NCBI GenBank assembly: GCA_014529385.2
Contig: CM043944.1
Span: forward strand, 175,671,740-175,735,739
Direction of reading: 5' to 3'
Length of the DNA stretch: 64,000 bases
Origin: Adiantum capillus-veneris
Taxonomy: Eukaryota; Streptophyta; Polypodiopsida; Polypodiales; Pteridaceae
In this document: piece after piece, positions 1-10,859 of the stretch
Layout: each line of letters begins with the position of its first letter
How positions within the stretch are numbered: position 1 is the first letter of the stretch
The notes under the pieces: model-generated
Told to the model about the DNA's origin: nothing
The model's input: only the letters and a program-made list of their open reading frames with translations
The model's database searches: none
Made by a program: the position numbers and the translations under genes

Positions 1-448
1 TGGAGAGTTCTAGTGCATCTGCTACAACTTGCTTAGTGATGATTATTTCTATTTCTGGCCTGCCTTGTAGATCGGTTACTCAGGCCACTCTATCTTCTTT
101 GATGGTCGTCACAAACTCCCAGACTCTCTTTATGTCAACCCCTACCCCAGCACTGCTCCAAAATAGTTGTGGAGATCAATGTTCTCCAAGTACTCGGCCA
201 GCTTGGTTCTTACAAACTCATTGAGTTCTCGCGCCAGCATTGGTAGCTTGATCACATTCCCTTCAGTTTCTTTGAAAACTCCTTGGTAGATCTTTAGGTC
301 GTTCCGCTCTAGCAGATCTTCTTGGATCCATGTGCTGATGTCTGCTGCGGCGTATCCGTCCTTCCGGTATGACAAAGGGCTCCACTTCTTCTAGGTAATC
401 CTTAATGGTCATTCTTTTCTTCTTTGCCGGTGACTTCGGGACTGCCAT
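1..448 (-). pseudogene. gag-like fragment of a left-edge retroelement
   Basis: Minus-strand coding-like sequence starts with a Met at 446-448 followed by a basic stretch (SPAKKKR) and an acidic one (DYLEEVEPF). Reading must change frame around 300-375 to continue (STWIQEDLLERNDLKIY) and again near 140, after a TAG at 142-144, into KRVWEFVTTIKEDRVA and VTDLQGRPEIEII before leaving the window. The composition and the position behind a palindrome-bearing leader like that of the gag at 60501 suggest the N-terminal part of a retrotransposon gag; both start Met-Ala-Val. No diagnostic motif is visible, so the gag assignment is inference. At least two frameshifts and an in-frame TGA make it non-functional. 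Confidence 0.4.
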
Positions 449-606
449 AAATCCTGTTGCACTCAGTAGTCCGAAGTTAGCGTTTTTTCCATATTAGCTG
501 AGAAACCGAGTTTTAACTATCCAGATGACTTGAAAATTGAAAATAAAGCTTGTGAAACTGTGCATGTGTTCACATTGCAAATCTGGTCAAAATTTTCCAT
601 TTAGAA

Positions 607-622
607 ATCCTACGCGTAGGAT
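607..622. repeat. Perfect 16-bp palindrome, left copy 1
   Basis: ATCCTACGCGTAGGAT is perfectly self-complementary. On the minus strand it is followed within about 20 bp by ATTTTGACCAGATTT, a phrase also found after the palindrome at 59552. Confidence 0.8.
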
Positions 623-886
623 GTCTTTTTCATCAGAATTGGTTGATACTTGACATACTGATAGTGCATGGCTTATGGAACATGGATATGTGCTTGGATA
701 TGGATTTGGGTATCAAAAAGTGGATTTTTTGGCTGATTCAGGCTTTAGGTCACAAATTGGGTAGAAAGTCCATAACAGGTAGCAATTGATGTCCAAATGG
801 GTTGAAAATTGGTATATGGGCTCATTGCACCATGGTATTGGCTCCCATGATGTCACTCCTTGCACAGAAGGTCAAAATTATGCTGG

Positions 887-910
887 AGACATCGTACGCA
901 TAGGATGTCT
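887..910. repeat. 24-bp imperfect palindrome, left copy 2
   Basis: Starts AGACATCGTACG and ends CATAGGATGTCT; ten of twelve base pairs are retained. Confidence 0.7.
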
Positions 911-1294
911 ATTTCATCAGAATTGCATGAGATTTGTTATGTGGGTAGTCCTTGGCCTATGGAACATGGCTATGCTCTTGGATTTGGACAAGGATTGATG
1001 CTTGTAAGAGCCTGTGTAGTGTTTTTGGGCTCAAAAAGTGTATCTTGAAGGTGTTGAGGTTCAAAAATGTTGGGGTAGTCCTTGGCCTATGGAACATGGC
1101 TATGCTCTTGGATTTGGACAAGGATTGATGCTTGTAAGAGCTTGTGTAGTGTTTTTGGGCTCAAAAAGTGTATCTTGAAGGTGTTGGGGTTCAAAAATGA
1201 TTAGAATGGCTTCAAAATTGATATATGAGCTCTTGATGATGAGGTGATTGGATCTGGAATGGACAAACATCCTCTGTAGGCCAAAAATGTCAAA

Positions 1295-1320
1295 TAGACT
1301 TCTTACGAGTAGGATGTCTA
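1295..1320. repeat. 26-bp imperfect palindrome, left copy 3
   Basis: Starts TAGACTTCTTACG and ends AGTAGGATGTCTA; ten of thirteen positions pair, with one further wobble-type pair. Confidence 0.65.
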
Positions 1321-1584
1321 CTTCACCAATTTTTACTTCTGATCGCACAGATTGGTTGTTGATGGGTTGGTGAATGTGTTGTGCAAGTTTCATGTGATTT
1401 GGACAAGATTTGGTAGGTCCATGGCCCATTTCTGCATCTATGCCCTAACTTTGCGTTTTTCCATGCATATGAGGTCAAAGCTTGGTCCAAATGTGATGAA
1501 ACTTGGTGTATGGCTTGTAAATGTCATTCAGAACATGTGCATGATAAAAAATATTGGAGTCTGTGCCAAAAAGTGCCCTTGAGA

Positions 1585-1602
1585 CATCCTACGCGTAGGA
1601 TG
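1585..1602. repeat. Perfect 18-bp palindrome, left copy 4
   Basis: CATCCTACGCGTAGGATG, perfectly self-complementary; same core as copy 1. Confidence 0.8.
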
Positions 1603-1620
1603 GCTCCTGGTGATTTTTTC

Positions 1621-3400
1621 AGTGCTAGTGCTCCCAGTGCTTGCCCTTTGCTCCCCTAAGTCCCTTTTGAGCCTAATTTCAACAAAAAAGTCAAATGGAT
1701 AGAGTATAACTCTCTGTGTAGACTTCAGAGCCTCCGAGCCGTTTTCTGACTTTTGAAGTGCTTTTTGGCGATGAAATTTCTCGATGTTGATCCCCATAGC
1801 TTCCCGATCCCTTGGGGATCCTTGCCGTATGGTTTTTGTCGACTTTGGCTTCACCGGAGCTCCATTTGGCAATTTGTCGCTCTAGAAGCACCCGTGGTTG
1901 CATTTACATACCTTTGATGATTTGTGGTGGTCTACCACCATAGGACTTGGTTGTTGATGGTCTAGGAAAGCCGCTCGTGAAGTTTGGTGGCAAACAGACT
2001 TGCGGTTTGGCCGCGAGTGCAATTTGACGCTTTGTGTGTCTGATGCCGTTTCTGAAGTTCAGAACCGCCTCGGGTCACTTTTTGGTCATGCGGGTCATAT
2101 AGACTTGTCGAACATGTCGAGATGCTACTACACATGAATTTTGGTAGCATTTGGGTGCCTTTTCGCCGATTTCCCATTTGGTGGCCTCTTGCGGGATTCT
2201 AGGAATTAGGGTTTTTTCCTGGTGGTTTTTTACTGCCTTTGGACATCCAGGACTGGTCTCCTATGCTAGGGTAAGCTGCCGATGAAGTCTCGTTGCTTTT
2301 GGGTTAGCCGTTAGGTCGTCGCCTCTACTTGTAGGTCTCTACCTCCCGCTTTGTGTGTGAACCCTACGCTAGTTTTTGCGACAAAACGACAAACATGCGC
2401 GAAAAGCTCAAGTTGGTGAGCCTACCTCTCATGTTTGAAGCCCGTCGGGTAGTCGTGCGCGTCATAGAAGCTGTTGGAAGGTTCGTTCGCTCTAGGTGGC
2501 AGAAGCTCTCTCCACAAGGTCAATAGTGAAAATGAGCTAAAAATGAGGTGAAAATTTCTTATAATGGAGGTCCCCGAACCACTTTTCATGAAATTTGACA
2601 TGTGCTCCCATCTTCCTACGAGATGCGGTTTAGGCTCAAAAATTTCTTGATTTGGACTCCATTTGGCCTGTTTACCAGAAATTTGGCATTTTGGTCAAAA
2701 CCTGGCCAAAACACACTTTCCGCTCCATTCTCATAATTGCACCCCCACTGTACCATAGGTTTTCCTATAGTCACTGATCATCCCCATATTTTTTGTTTTT
2801 CATTATGATCATTTTTCACCTGCTTTTTATATTTTTGAAGTTTTTCTGCTAAAAATTAGCAAAATTAAAAGGAAAATAGCAAATCAAATCCAGAAAATCC
2901 CCAAAAATCATAATAAATATTTTGCCCGAAAAATGGCTATTTCTACTTATATACACACACCTAGGGGCTTGATTTGGCGTTTTTCCCCATATACCTATAG
3001 ATACATGCTGTATAAGAGCATATGTACTTGGGTTAGTCCATAAAATTTTGCAATCAAACAACAACTCTTAAAATAGTCAAAAATCATGCCCTTTTTTTGC
3101 TCTTTCTGCTATTGGTTCCGCATTTGAGAATGCCTCTCCCCCTTTTTTTGCTCTTTCTGCTATTGGTTCCGCATACCCGGACGACAAGGTATCGTCTCCA
3201 AGTATGTGCCGTGCATAGGTTGAAAAAGTTGTGCTAATGGTTTGCCGATTAATGTGGCCCTAATTGATGCATACTCGGTCAATGCATGGAAAAATTAATG
3301 TTGTGCAAGAGAAGGGAATAAGCAAGATGCGTATTGGCATTCGCCGTCTAGGTTTCCTCTTTTCTTTGCAAGTAATAGCTATAAGTCTACTGCTCTCTGT
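1621..3400. other. Unassigned spacer, possibly LTR sequence
   Basis: No coding region is supported here. The stretch lies between the leader of the left-edge element and the end of the next element, so one or both LTRs may be in it, but I could not fix TG/CA ends, a primer site or a second copy. The only clear internal structure is the 35-bp direct repeat near 3.1 kb. Confidence 0.4.
3089..3174 (+). repeat. 35-bp direct repeat, two copies
   Basis: An identical 35-base unit beginning CCCTTTTTTTGCTC and ending GGTTCCGCAT occurs at 3089-3123 and 3140-3174, 51 bp apart start to start. Confidence 0.9.
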
Positions 3401-4125
3401 TTAATTGTCTTTTTTGCAAAAGGCAATCGCTTTGCCACTTCTGTTGAGATACCCGTAGTTGTTTTTATGGTTAGGTTTGGCTTGGCCGGAATGGCTGTGG
3501 ACCGTATTTCCTTTTCTTTCCATTGGTAGGTTATTTTTGCCGGTTTTTATAGATGTTTTTGTGCTTCCTTGGTTGCCACTGGTTTGTTGTGGATTGGCAT
3601 CCACATAAGTCGGTTTCCTTTCTTCAAATGCAGCTGTCTGCCTTCCGTTGTTGCTTGTATTGAAGAGAGTTCCTTTTGCTTTTGTTTTGATATCCAAATG
3701 CGAGTAACCTTTGGGTTATTGCTGAGCACTTTCTTTGGGATCCATATCTGTTTTATGCCTTTGGTTTTTGGTTGAACTATTTGCTTTGGTTGAATTCTTT
3801 CGTTGCATTGTTGTTTGTCTGCCATGTCATTTCTATCCTTCCGCATCCATACTTGTTTCCCTTGTTTTGGTTATCGAGATCTTTGCATTGCGGTTGGGGA
3901 CTTCGTATGTATGTAGTTAGCATGGTTAGCTTTTACCTGTATGTTGGCCTTGGGTATCATGTTGTTCTTTGGTGGCATTCTTGCTTTTGGCTCTTTTTCC
4001 AATGATTGCCTTGCTTGCAGCTGATTATTCCGATATTGATGAGCAAAAGCTATTACCTGTTGTTCGTGTGCATGCTGAATTTTGATTGCATTCGCATTCC
4101 AATCTATCTGCACATTGTACTGTTT
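3401..4125 (-). pseudogene. Basic Gln/Lys/Asn-rich tail after the second retropepsin-like domain
   Basis: Minus-strand reading continues past the stop at 4126-4128 as KQYNVQIDWNANAIKI, which fits the last strand of a retropepsin fold, and then becomes low-complexity, rich in Gln, Lys and Asn. Short Trp-containing units recur: KQIWIPKKV, TRIWISKQ, RLMWMPIHNK. Stops and frame changes near 3870, 3700 and 3545 break it. It appears to be the C-terminal extension of the ORF at 4126-4641. Function unknown; RNA binding would fit the basic composition but is a guess. Confidence 0.4.
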
Positions 4126-4641
4126 TTACCAAGTTTGTCCCAACATCATTGTGTGTTGTGTGCTTTCATCGTCCACCACATAGAATTTATGTGGGTAAAT
4201 ATAGTGATGTATTTGAACATGCAATATAGTCCATCCCAATGTTTTCAACGAGTGTGATGTACTACTTTCCAGCACTTGATGAGTAGGATGAAGTTGACCT
4301 GCAGATTTGAGTTGTTGGTATAATCCGTAAGAGATCAAATTTGCTTGAGCTCCAGAATCAAGCAATGCCGTCGATTCAACTTGATTGCTACCCACTTTGA
4401 CTGCAATTATTGGCTCCATTGTGTCTTCATCCAACTTCGTTAGCCGAATGGCATTGATTCGCAATGGTGCTCCACTTTGTTGTTGTTGTCGCAGAAGTCT
4501 TCTTTTTGCAATGTGTTCATGTGCTTCTGCTTGAGCTTCCTCCCGTACTCTCTGTTTTTCCTTCATTCGTTGTTTTCCTTGATGAATTTGTTGGAGCATC
4601 TCCTGTGTGAGTGGTAGATGATATTTCTTCAGTCTCGACAT
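4126..4641 (-). pseudogene. Integrase C-terminal tail fused to a second retropepsin-like domain
   Basis: The first ~20 residues (SRLKKYHLPLTQEML) are the usual end of a plant Ty3/gypsy integrase. A charged helical stretch rich in Lys, Glu and Gln follows (about residues 20-55), then a retropepsin-like domain: the active-site-like motif TALLDSGAQANLIS at roughly residues 93-106, a flap region, and MMLGQTW near the stop, where MLG-x-x-W matches the conserved ILGMPWL of plant retropepsins. The element already has a protease in the normal place before RT (DSGAG within 7493-9427), so this is a second copy in an unusual position after integrase. Met 1 is only the first methionine in frame; the natural frame comes from upstream integrase and is cut by the MITE at 4666-5119 and by a TAG a few codons before it. 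Confidence 0.6.
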
Positions 4642-4665
4642 CCACTAATCCGGTTCGGCATTTCT

Positions 4666-5119
4666 CATTAGGCAAAATTTGGACTCACAAAGGGGCCCTT
4701 TAAGGAGTTTGACTTTACCTCTCTCTACCAAAACGGACGCATGGATAAATTTTTGCAAACAAACTCTAAAGTTGGCGGAGGTTTGACAGTTAGAATGTCC
4801 TCTTCAAGCTCTATCTACTGATATATATAGCACGCCATGAGATTCCTCATATTTTAGAAGATTCTTTTTTTGATTCACCTATGATGTGACAACTCTGTCG
4901 GAATCTAAGTGAATCAAAAAAAGAATCTTCTAAAATATGAGGAATCTCATGGCGTGCTATATATCAATAGATAGAGCTTGAAGAGGACATTCTAACTGTC
5001 AAACCTCCATCAACTTTAGAGTTTGTTTGCAAAAATTTATCCATGCGCCCGTTTTGGTAGAGAGAGGTAAAGTCAAACTCCTTAAAGGGCCCCTTTGTGA
5101 GTCCAAATTTTGCCTAATG
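4666..5119. mobile_element. Foldback MITE (family 2, copy 1) with ~205-bp inverted arms
   Basis: The left arm starts CATTAGGCAAAATTTGGACT and the right arm is its inverse complement ending in CCAAATTTTGCCTAATG. The arms run about 205 bp each with only a handful of mismatches, around a short centre near 4880-4905. The element lies inside the integrase C-terminal coding region of the host retrotransposon. TA is found just outside GGCAAA on both sides, so a Tc1/mariner-type TA duplication is possible; treating the flanking AT as the duplication instead restores the integrase frame, so the true ends are unresolved. A related element lies at 30205-30662. Confidence 0.85.
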
Positions 5120-5631
5120 TCACCTGCTAATGTAGCAAGCTTGACAGCTCCACTTTGTGATAGATCACTAATCACAAATGGTCCCATCCCTCACTTTTTA
5201 AGTTTCTTGGCATGTTGCTTCAAAGTATAAACAAGTACATAATCACCTGTTTTGAACTCCTTGGTGCGCACACGCTTGTCAAAAAACTCTTTTTGTCTTC
5301 TCTTTTTAGCATAGATTGAAGCTACAGCTCTCAAGCGGAGTTCATCTAGCTTTTCAAGATCATCTATTCTTGAAGAGAGATCATGCCCTGTCCATTCTAA
5401 GAATTTCGCTACTCGTAGAGTTGGAATTAAAAACTCTATGGGTAGTATAGCATTTAGGCCAAACACCATGTTGTACGGTGTTGTTCCTATCGATGTTTTG
5501 TAAGCTACCCTGTATGCCCATAGTGTTGAGTGTAGCTGCTGATCCCAATCTGTTCTTAACTCTGACACTATTTTAGTAAGAACCGTGCATAGTGTTTTAT
5601 TTGTGGCCTCGCTTATAGAGTTGGTTTCCAA
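4999..5631 (-). pseudogene. Ty3/gypsy integrase C-terminal region
   Basis: After the final catalytic-Glu segment (SISEATNKTL) the reading continues through AYRVAYKTSIGTTPYNMVFG, the standard C-terminal half of plant Ty3/gypsy integrase, then a charged helical region and YVLVYTLKQHAKKLKK, then MGPFVISDLSQSGAVKLATL (the beta-barrel GPF/Y-type end) at 5187 downwards, which runs into the MITE at 5119. The two catalytic Asp residues of the core are absent because the upstream core is deleted (junction near 5600-5620). Non-functional. Confidence 0.8.
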
Positions 5632-6106
5632 TCAACTGAAAGTCACGAGCTTCCAGCTCTATATCCCTTTTCTGTGCTCTTGTGATGTTCTCAGGAAACG
5701 TCCTGGTGGTTAAGTAATCAATGATATATTGACTCCATGCACGTGCAATGTTTACCTGAAACAATGTTGCGTGATCCACTGGTCGTTTGGCACTACATAT
5801 AGTACAATTGGTAACATAAGAATGTGTGTCCACATACATAGTTGGCCAATAAACCCCTAACTGTCTCAGTCTCTGGTGTGTTTTCACTGTTGAATAATGA
5901 AAGGCACAATCTTGGATATGTGCTTCTTTAAGGTAGCACTCGAATTCTTCCGGATTTATATATAATCGTAGGATTTGGTCCGATCCTAGATGATATAGCC
6001 GTCCTGCTATCAATTGGAAGTTTTTTGTTTGTCGAATTGTTTGTTGTTTGGATCTGTATTCCGTATTATCAAGATCTATATTCCGTATTATCAAATCTAC
6101 TTCCAA
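5597..6106 (-). pseudogene. Integrase zinc-binding domain followed by a misplaced pre-integrase module
   Basis: The N-terminal part (NFQLIAGRLYHLGSDQ) is the linker normally preceding integrase. The HHCC zinc-binding domain follows: AHIQDCAFHYSTVKTHQRL through VTNCTICSAKRP. Where the catalytic core should begin, the sequence instead reads as another copy of the pre-integrase linker (YLTTRTFPENITRAQKRDI, then DFQLIGNQLYKRGHK) before the frame joins the integrase C-terminus. This is a chimera from recombination or duplication plus deletion; the D,D part of the DDE core is gone. Confidence 0.75.
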
Positions 6107-6128
6107 AGAAAAGAATGCTAAAAATTTT

Positions 6129-6670
6129 CTATGACCATTTGGGTATCATTTCAATATTGAAAAGATAAGCATCTCGTATGTCATCGTCTACTCCTTCAGG
6201 AGCCTCCCCGTTGTGTATCCTTGAAAGATGATCCGCTCCTAGATGGGGTTTACCCTTTTTGACCACCACTGTGAAATCAAACTCTAGCAATATAATAAAG
6301 CAGCGTATATTTCTCGCTGTATTGCATGGTTTATTTACCAGATACAAAAGAGCTTGATGATCTGTAAAGAACACAAATTTGTTTGCAAGCAATAATGCCG
6401 AAATTTCTTTACAACATAAATCATTCCTAACCCCTCTCTTTCGGTGGTTGTGTAGTTCTTTTCCGCACTGTTTAACTGTCGGCTTGCATAAAAAACTTAA
6501 AAATCCATTGTTCCGTCTCCAGGTTGAGCCAGAATACTTCCGATTGCATACGCAGAAGCATCAATGTGAACATGAAATATCTTTTCCCAATCTGGTGCTT
6601 TAAGTACAGGTGCTGATATAAGGTTTTCCTTTAGCTTTTGGAATGAAGTTTCACACTCCTTGGTCTAATC
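6129..6670 (-). pseudogene. Ty3/gypsy RNase H domain, frameshifted
   Basis: Joining two minus frames gives an RNase H with recognisable catalytic segments: HVHIDAS (first Asp), TTTEREGL (Glu) and FTDHQALLYL (Asp), then PHLGADHLSRI, the usual end of the domain. A frameshift near 6390 and a stop near 6510 separate the halves. It lies between RT (6665-7477) and the pre-integrase linker, the standard Ty3/gypsy order. Unlike the element at 45 kb there is no second RNase H here. Confidence 0.75.
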
Positions 6671-7477
6671 CAAATTGACTAGCAAATGATACAGAGGTTG
6701 TACGATAACCGCATACATGTATATGAATCTTCGATAATATCCGCAGTGTCCCATGAAGGATTGCACTTGTTTAGCATTAGTCGGCCTGGGTAGGTCTACG
6801 ATGACTTTGACTTTGTCTAGGTTAGTGGTTATGCCATTTCTTGAGACAATGTGTCCTAAGATGCGGCCTTGCTTAACCATAAAGATACATTTTTCCGGGT
6901 TAAGACAGATTTGATATGTCCTGCATTTTTCAAATACCTTTTGCAAATGATCGATATGTTCCTCTCGTAGAAGAGAGTGTACATAAAGATCATCCATGTA
7001 TATTTCTAAGAATATTCTCAGGTATTCTTTGAACGCTCGCATCATTAACCTTTGTAAGGTAGTGGGGGCATTAGTTAAGCCAAACAGCATAACTCGATAC
7101 GCTTAAATTCCCCATTCTATGGAAAATGCTGTTTTGTATTGATCCTCCCTCGCAATTGCCAGTTGGTTGTATCCCAAAAATCCGTCCAGAAAGGAATAAG
7201 CCCGTTTTTCAGCCACCCGCTCAAGTACATGTTCTGTGATTGGAAAGGGATAGTTATCCCTTATGGTGGTTGCATTTACCTTTTTGAGGTTTACACACAC
7301 TCGTAGTTTTCCGTTCTTTTTGGGAATTACCACAATGGGTGACACCCAATCTGTATGTTCAATTTCATACATGAATTCAGCTTCCATCAGCTTATCAATC
7401 TCCTCTTTGATTCGTTTAGCAAATGTGTCATTATAAGTATATGGATGTTGTTTGCTAGGTTTTGCATCCGAGTTCAA
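6665..7477 (-). pseudogene. Ty3/gypsy reverse transcriptase
   Basis: RT fingers and palm: DWVSPIVVIPKKNGKLRVCV, LDGFLGYNQLAIAREDQYKT, EWGI (stop) AYRVMLFGLTNAP, then the catalytic YMDD (IYMDDLYVHS) and the thumb with LGHIVSRNGI and GHCGYYRRFI. The only break inside is an in-frame TAA around 7103; the residue before FGL, normally Pro, is Leu. The frame is the same as the protease-bearing stretch upstream, so gag C-terminus, protease and RT form one ancestral frame broken only by point stops. Confidence 0.85.
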
Positions 7478-7492
7478 AGGAATTGTATGTTG

Positions 7493-9427
7493 TCATATCG
7501 ATGGATCAACTCCTTTGAGGTCTTTATAGGACCATGCAAACACATCTTTATACTTCTTGAGAAGTTTTGTTAGCTGTTCTTCTTCTTCAGGCTCTAAATT
7601 GTTTGCTATATAGACCGGCTGAGGCTTTTCACTTGGTTCTGCGAGGTCTATTCTTTTTGCATTTTCTAGCCCGTCGTAAGATTCTTGGTTGGTTCTTTCC
7701 CTGACTGGTGATGTCATGATGATTTTTCTATCCTGGATGGTAAATTTCCGATAGTGTGATGGTACATTCATGTTTCCCTTCTCTGACTCCCCTTTACCAT
7801 CACTATCCTCTTCAGTAGTCCATATCTCACGTAGAGACCATTTCAGTTCTTGGTATTTCTGTTTACGCTCCAGTTTTGTCCACTCTTGGTCTTTTGTTGT
7901 TTCTTTGTTTGATTTTTTAGATTTTTGTGATTTTGTTTCTGTTTTAGCTTTTCGTACCTGTTTTATTTCCTCTCGCGTTCTTTCCCCTCGATCTTTTGAG
8001 ATTCTTCCTGATATTTGATCTTTTACAAAATCCTTTTCTTTTACAAGCATCAAATAGTGAGTTTTACCTTTTATCCTGGGCATCAGGTTCTCTCTCGCTT
8101 TGTTTCCTGCTCGTTTCCTCCTATAGAGTTCCTGGCGTCTAGGGTGCTGATTAGCAAAATCATAAAACTTGATATTCTTGGTTTCCCTTCCATGCTCACT
8201 TGAGGTGTCTGAACACTCATTAAATGCATCATCATTTACTTCCAGATGTTCAGAGGAGTTATAAAACTCTTCTTGTCCTGGTGGTTCCATCGTCTCATCT
8301 TCTCCTGGTATAATGCTTACCATGTAGTAGGGTAGCACATCATAGCCATCCTTATCGCAAAATTTTGTTGTTGGACTATCTGTAATGGTACAGACATCCA
8401 ATGTTGCTAGTATGTGTTCCCATTCTAGAGGTTCCAAGGCATCTTCAGGGAAAGGTTCCGGAATATACTCCTTGTCTTCTATCGCTCTTTCTAAGACACA
8501 TTCCTCTCTTCGTAAGCTTCCACAATGTGAAGCTCCGCACATCCATAGCTCTTTTTTTTGCCATAACCATGTTGGGAGCTCTGATCCTGCTACTGTAGCT
8601 AAATCAAACTCCTCCACAGGTGTTTGGTTCACATCTTTGTAACTATGGTCTTTCAGGTGTATTTTAGTTGTTGTCTCGCCATGTCTGAGGTATATGTGTT
8701 CATAACCCCAATCTTGGACCATCTTCAATTGTCGCATGAATGGTCTTCCCAAGATGATCTCATAATTGTTCTTTTTGTCGAAATCAACTATTGCAAATGT
8801 ATGCTCATACTCGATTCCACACGAAGTGACAATCACTTTTTCTAAAAGTCCTAGAGGCTTCTCCATGAACCCATCTGCCAATTGCAATTTCATTCTGGTA
8901 GCTCTTAAGACTGGTTTTCCCCATTTTTTCCAGATTTCCTTGGTGGAGATAGCAACCCCCGCTCCACTGTCAAGAATAGCTTTGGAAACTACTCCTTGGA
9001 ATTCTACTGGTAGCGTGGTGTTTCCATCTTCTCCCTTGCAATACTCTCCAACCTTGTTTAATGGTACTGGCCTAGTGTTTAGTTGAGGCTTGTCTAACTC
9101 TATGATCCCTTCCTGTAGCCTCAAAGTGGGGTCTTTCACTCCAAATTTTTCTAGGCATTTACCTACTCTGGTCCACATGTTTGGTCGTAACCTTATGAGT
9201 TCGGCTAATGTGATTGTGCATGCCACCGGGGTGGACAATAACTCAATCAATCCTTGCGAATCCATCACTTTGTTAGAAGAAAGTCTTTGAGATGGGATTG
9301 CTCTCACTTCAGACTTGGCTTCATACTCTCCTAGGTAAGAGGGTAAAGTTCTCAGCGAGTCTGGTTGGCTGTGCCCCGAACTAATTGATCTTTGGTCTCC
9401 CCTTTGTGAATGTATCTCAAAGTTCAT
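7493..9427 (-). pseudogene. Ty3/gypsy protease and linker to RT (644 codons)
   Basis: The longest open stretch of the left element. A retropepsin domain is seen about residues 130-250: VVSKAILDSGAGVAISTKEI with the catalytic DSG, and YEIILGRPFMRQLKMVQDWG as its C-terminal strand. A long charged linker rich in Glu, Lys and Ser follows (residues ~300-600), ending in KLLKKYKDVFAWSYKDLKGV, the conserved segment just before RT. The TGA at 7493-7495 separates it from RT in the same frame; another in-frame stop (TAA near 9446) separates it from gag. The first Met is not a meaningful start, since the ancestral frame came from gag. Confidence 0.85.
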
Positions 9428-9445
9428 TTGTGACCTTGCCTCAAA

Positions 9446-10740
9446 TTATTCAATAGGAGGTAAGATTACATTGTTTTCCTTTCTCGTGCTACTCATGTGG
9501 TTACTCCTCCTACTAGCCTCGTTGGCCTCACGGATTTGCTTCCACAGATCATCTAGACCGTTATAGTCCTTACCCATTTTTGTCAATGTTTTAGGATGGA
9601 ACGCGTCACTTGACTCATCTGTTGTATTTGGCACTATGATAGGCTCTCCTCTGGACTCATAGGCATTAGTGAGTTTTTCCTTTGTTTCTACAGGTTTTTC
9701 TAAAGTTGGTTGGATAGGGGTTGGAGCTAGTGCCTCATGCCAATTTGCAGGTTTACCCAGCGGGTCTTCCATCAATGATTGAGTTGTTTCGATCATCTTT
9801 TTACACATTTCCAACCTTTCTTTTTCTATTTCCGCATATGGATAAGTCATCCACCTTTGCTCCTGGGTTTGGTTCTTTTTTAGCCTGGCTTCATAAGCCT
9901 TTAGAAGTGCATCCAACTACTCATTTACCTTGTTTTCCAGTACAGATCCTCCTGATCCTGCACTTTTGGGCTCTGCTATTCCCTTGGGTGCTATGGTTGC
10001 CGTGGTGTGTGAGCTTAAGCTAGCTAGATCCTCTAACCGCTCTAATCTATCCTTTGTATGTTTCAACTCCTCGGATAGAGCTGTTTGCTCTCGTTCTTTC
10101 TTGGCTTTCATACGCGTTTTTCTAGCTTTCCAAGTGCTTATCTGATTTTTCGTTTCTGAACTTTGGGCATCGGTTTTCGGCTCTTCAACTATGGGTTCGT
10201 TCATCATTCTATGAGCTTGGGCTCGTGTTACCGCCTGAATAGGTATGATTGTATCATTTTCTGACCCTCCACTGAAGGGTACTATTTCTAGCATGTTCAA
10301 GGTGGTTTTTGCTCCTTTGCTCGGGTTTTTAGGGAAATCGGGAATCAAATGAATAACTCCACACTCCGTGCAATATGCGTTGACTCTAATGATTTCATCA
10401 TGAGGACAGTCTCTTAGCCAATGGTCTCCACCACACTTGTAGCAGGGTCCCTTGGGTTGTTGGGGTGCTCCTTGAGCTCCCCTTTGTGGGTATGCATGTC
10501 TCTATCCGCCCATGCCTCCGTTGGCTATGAACAACAATGTTCGTTCATCTAAGCTATATCTTCCTTCTCCTGCTGCCTATGCTACTGTTGGTGGTCCTGT
10601 ACTTCCTATCATGCTCCATGATTCTGGTGTCGAGGGTTCTTCCGGTGGATAATAGACAAGGTTTGCCGCATAGTCCCTAGTGTATTTGGCTCTACCTTGC
10701 CATTCATCACAATTCCAAGTAGCTATCTTAGTGACAATCC
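9446..10740 (-). pseudogene. gag C-terminal half with two zinc knuckles
   Basis: Minus-strand sequence encodes a Pro-rich stretch, then a knuckle-like CYKCGGDHWLRDC followed by a second, decayed one (CTECGVIHLIPDF, last Cys replaced by Phe). Next come ITRAQAHR-like text (VTRAQAHRMM), a coiled-coil-like Lys/Glu region and DALLKAYEARL with EQRWMTYPYAEIEKERLEMC. The right-edge gag (61981-63714) has the same order of motifs, so the two elements are related. In-frame stops lie at about 9917 and 9446. The capsid half of gag is missing: similarity ends at about 10740, with no LTR beyond. Confidence 0.75.
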
Positions 10741-10859
10741 TGTTGAGAACCCGCTTATATTACATCATTTTTTTTAGGGGCTTCAACTTCAAGAGGATAA
10801 CTTGTTGAGAACCCACTATTACAACATTTTTTTAGGGGCTTCCACTCCAAGAGGATAAC
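10741..10859. repeat. Tandem duplication, two ~58-bp units
   Basis: A unit starting TGTTGAGAACCC and ending AAGAGGATAAC occurs twice back to back with several differences. It abuts the truncated end of the gypsy element and may mark the rearranged junction. Confidence 0.8.

Larger units (their letters stand above)
449..1620 (-). repeat. Retroelement leader with diverged repeats around palindromes
   Basis: Non-coding stretch upstream (minus strand) of the gag-like fragment. Four copies of a palindromic motif lie 285-405 bp apart, in similar contexts on the minus strand: a CTGATGAAA-like phrase before the motif and ATTTTGACC after it. A longer direct duplication is also present: about 940-1050 recurs at 1077-1185 (the text starting CTTGGCCTATGGAACATGG). 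The right-edge element has an equivalent leader at 58751-60480. Confidence 0.55.

Noticed and set aside
607-1602. CRISPR-like array from spaced palindromes (also 58384-60003)
   Set aside because: Spacing is hundreds of bases, repeats are diverged and the context is a plant retroelement leader.
4666-5119. Assigning MITE family 2 firmly to Tc1/mariner by flanking TA
   Set aside because: CATTA/TAATG is symmetrical at both copies, so TA may be part of the element; frame restoration supports different ends in the two copies.
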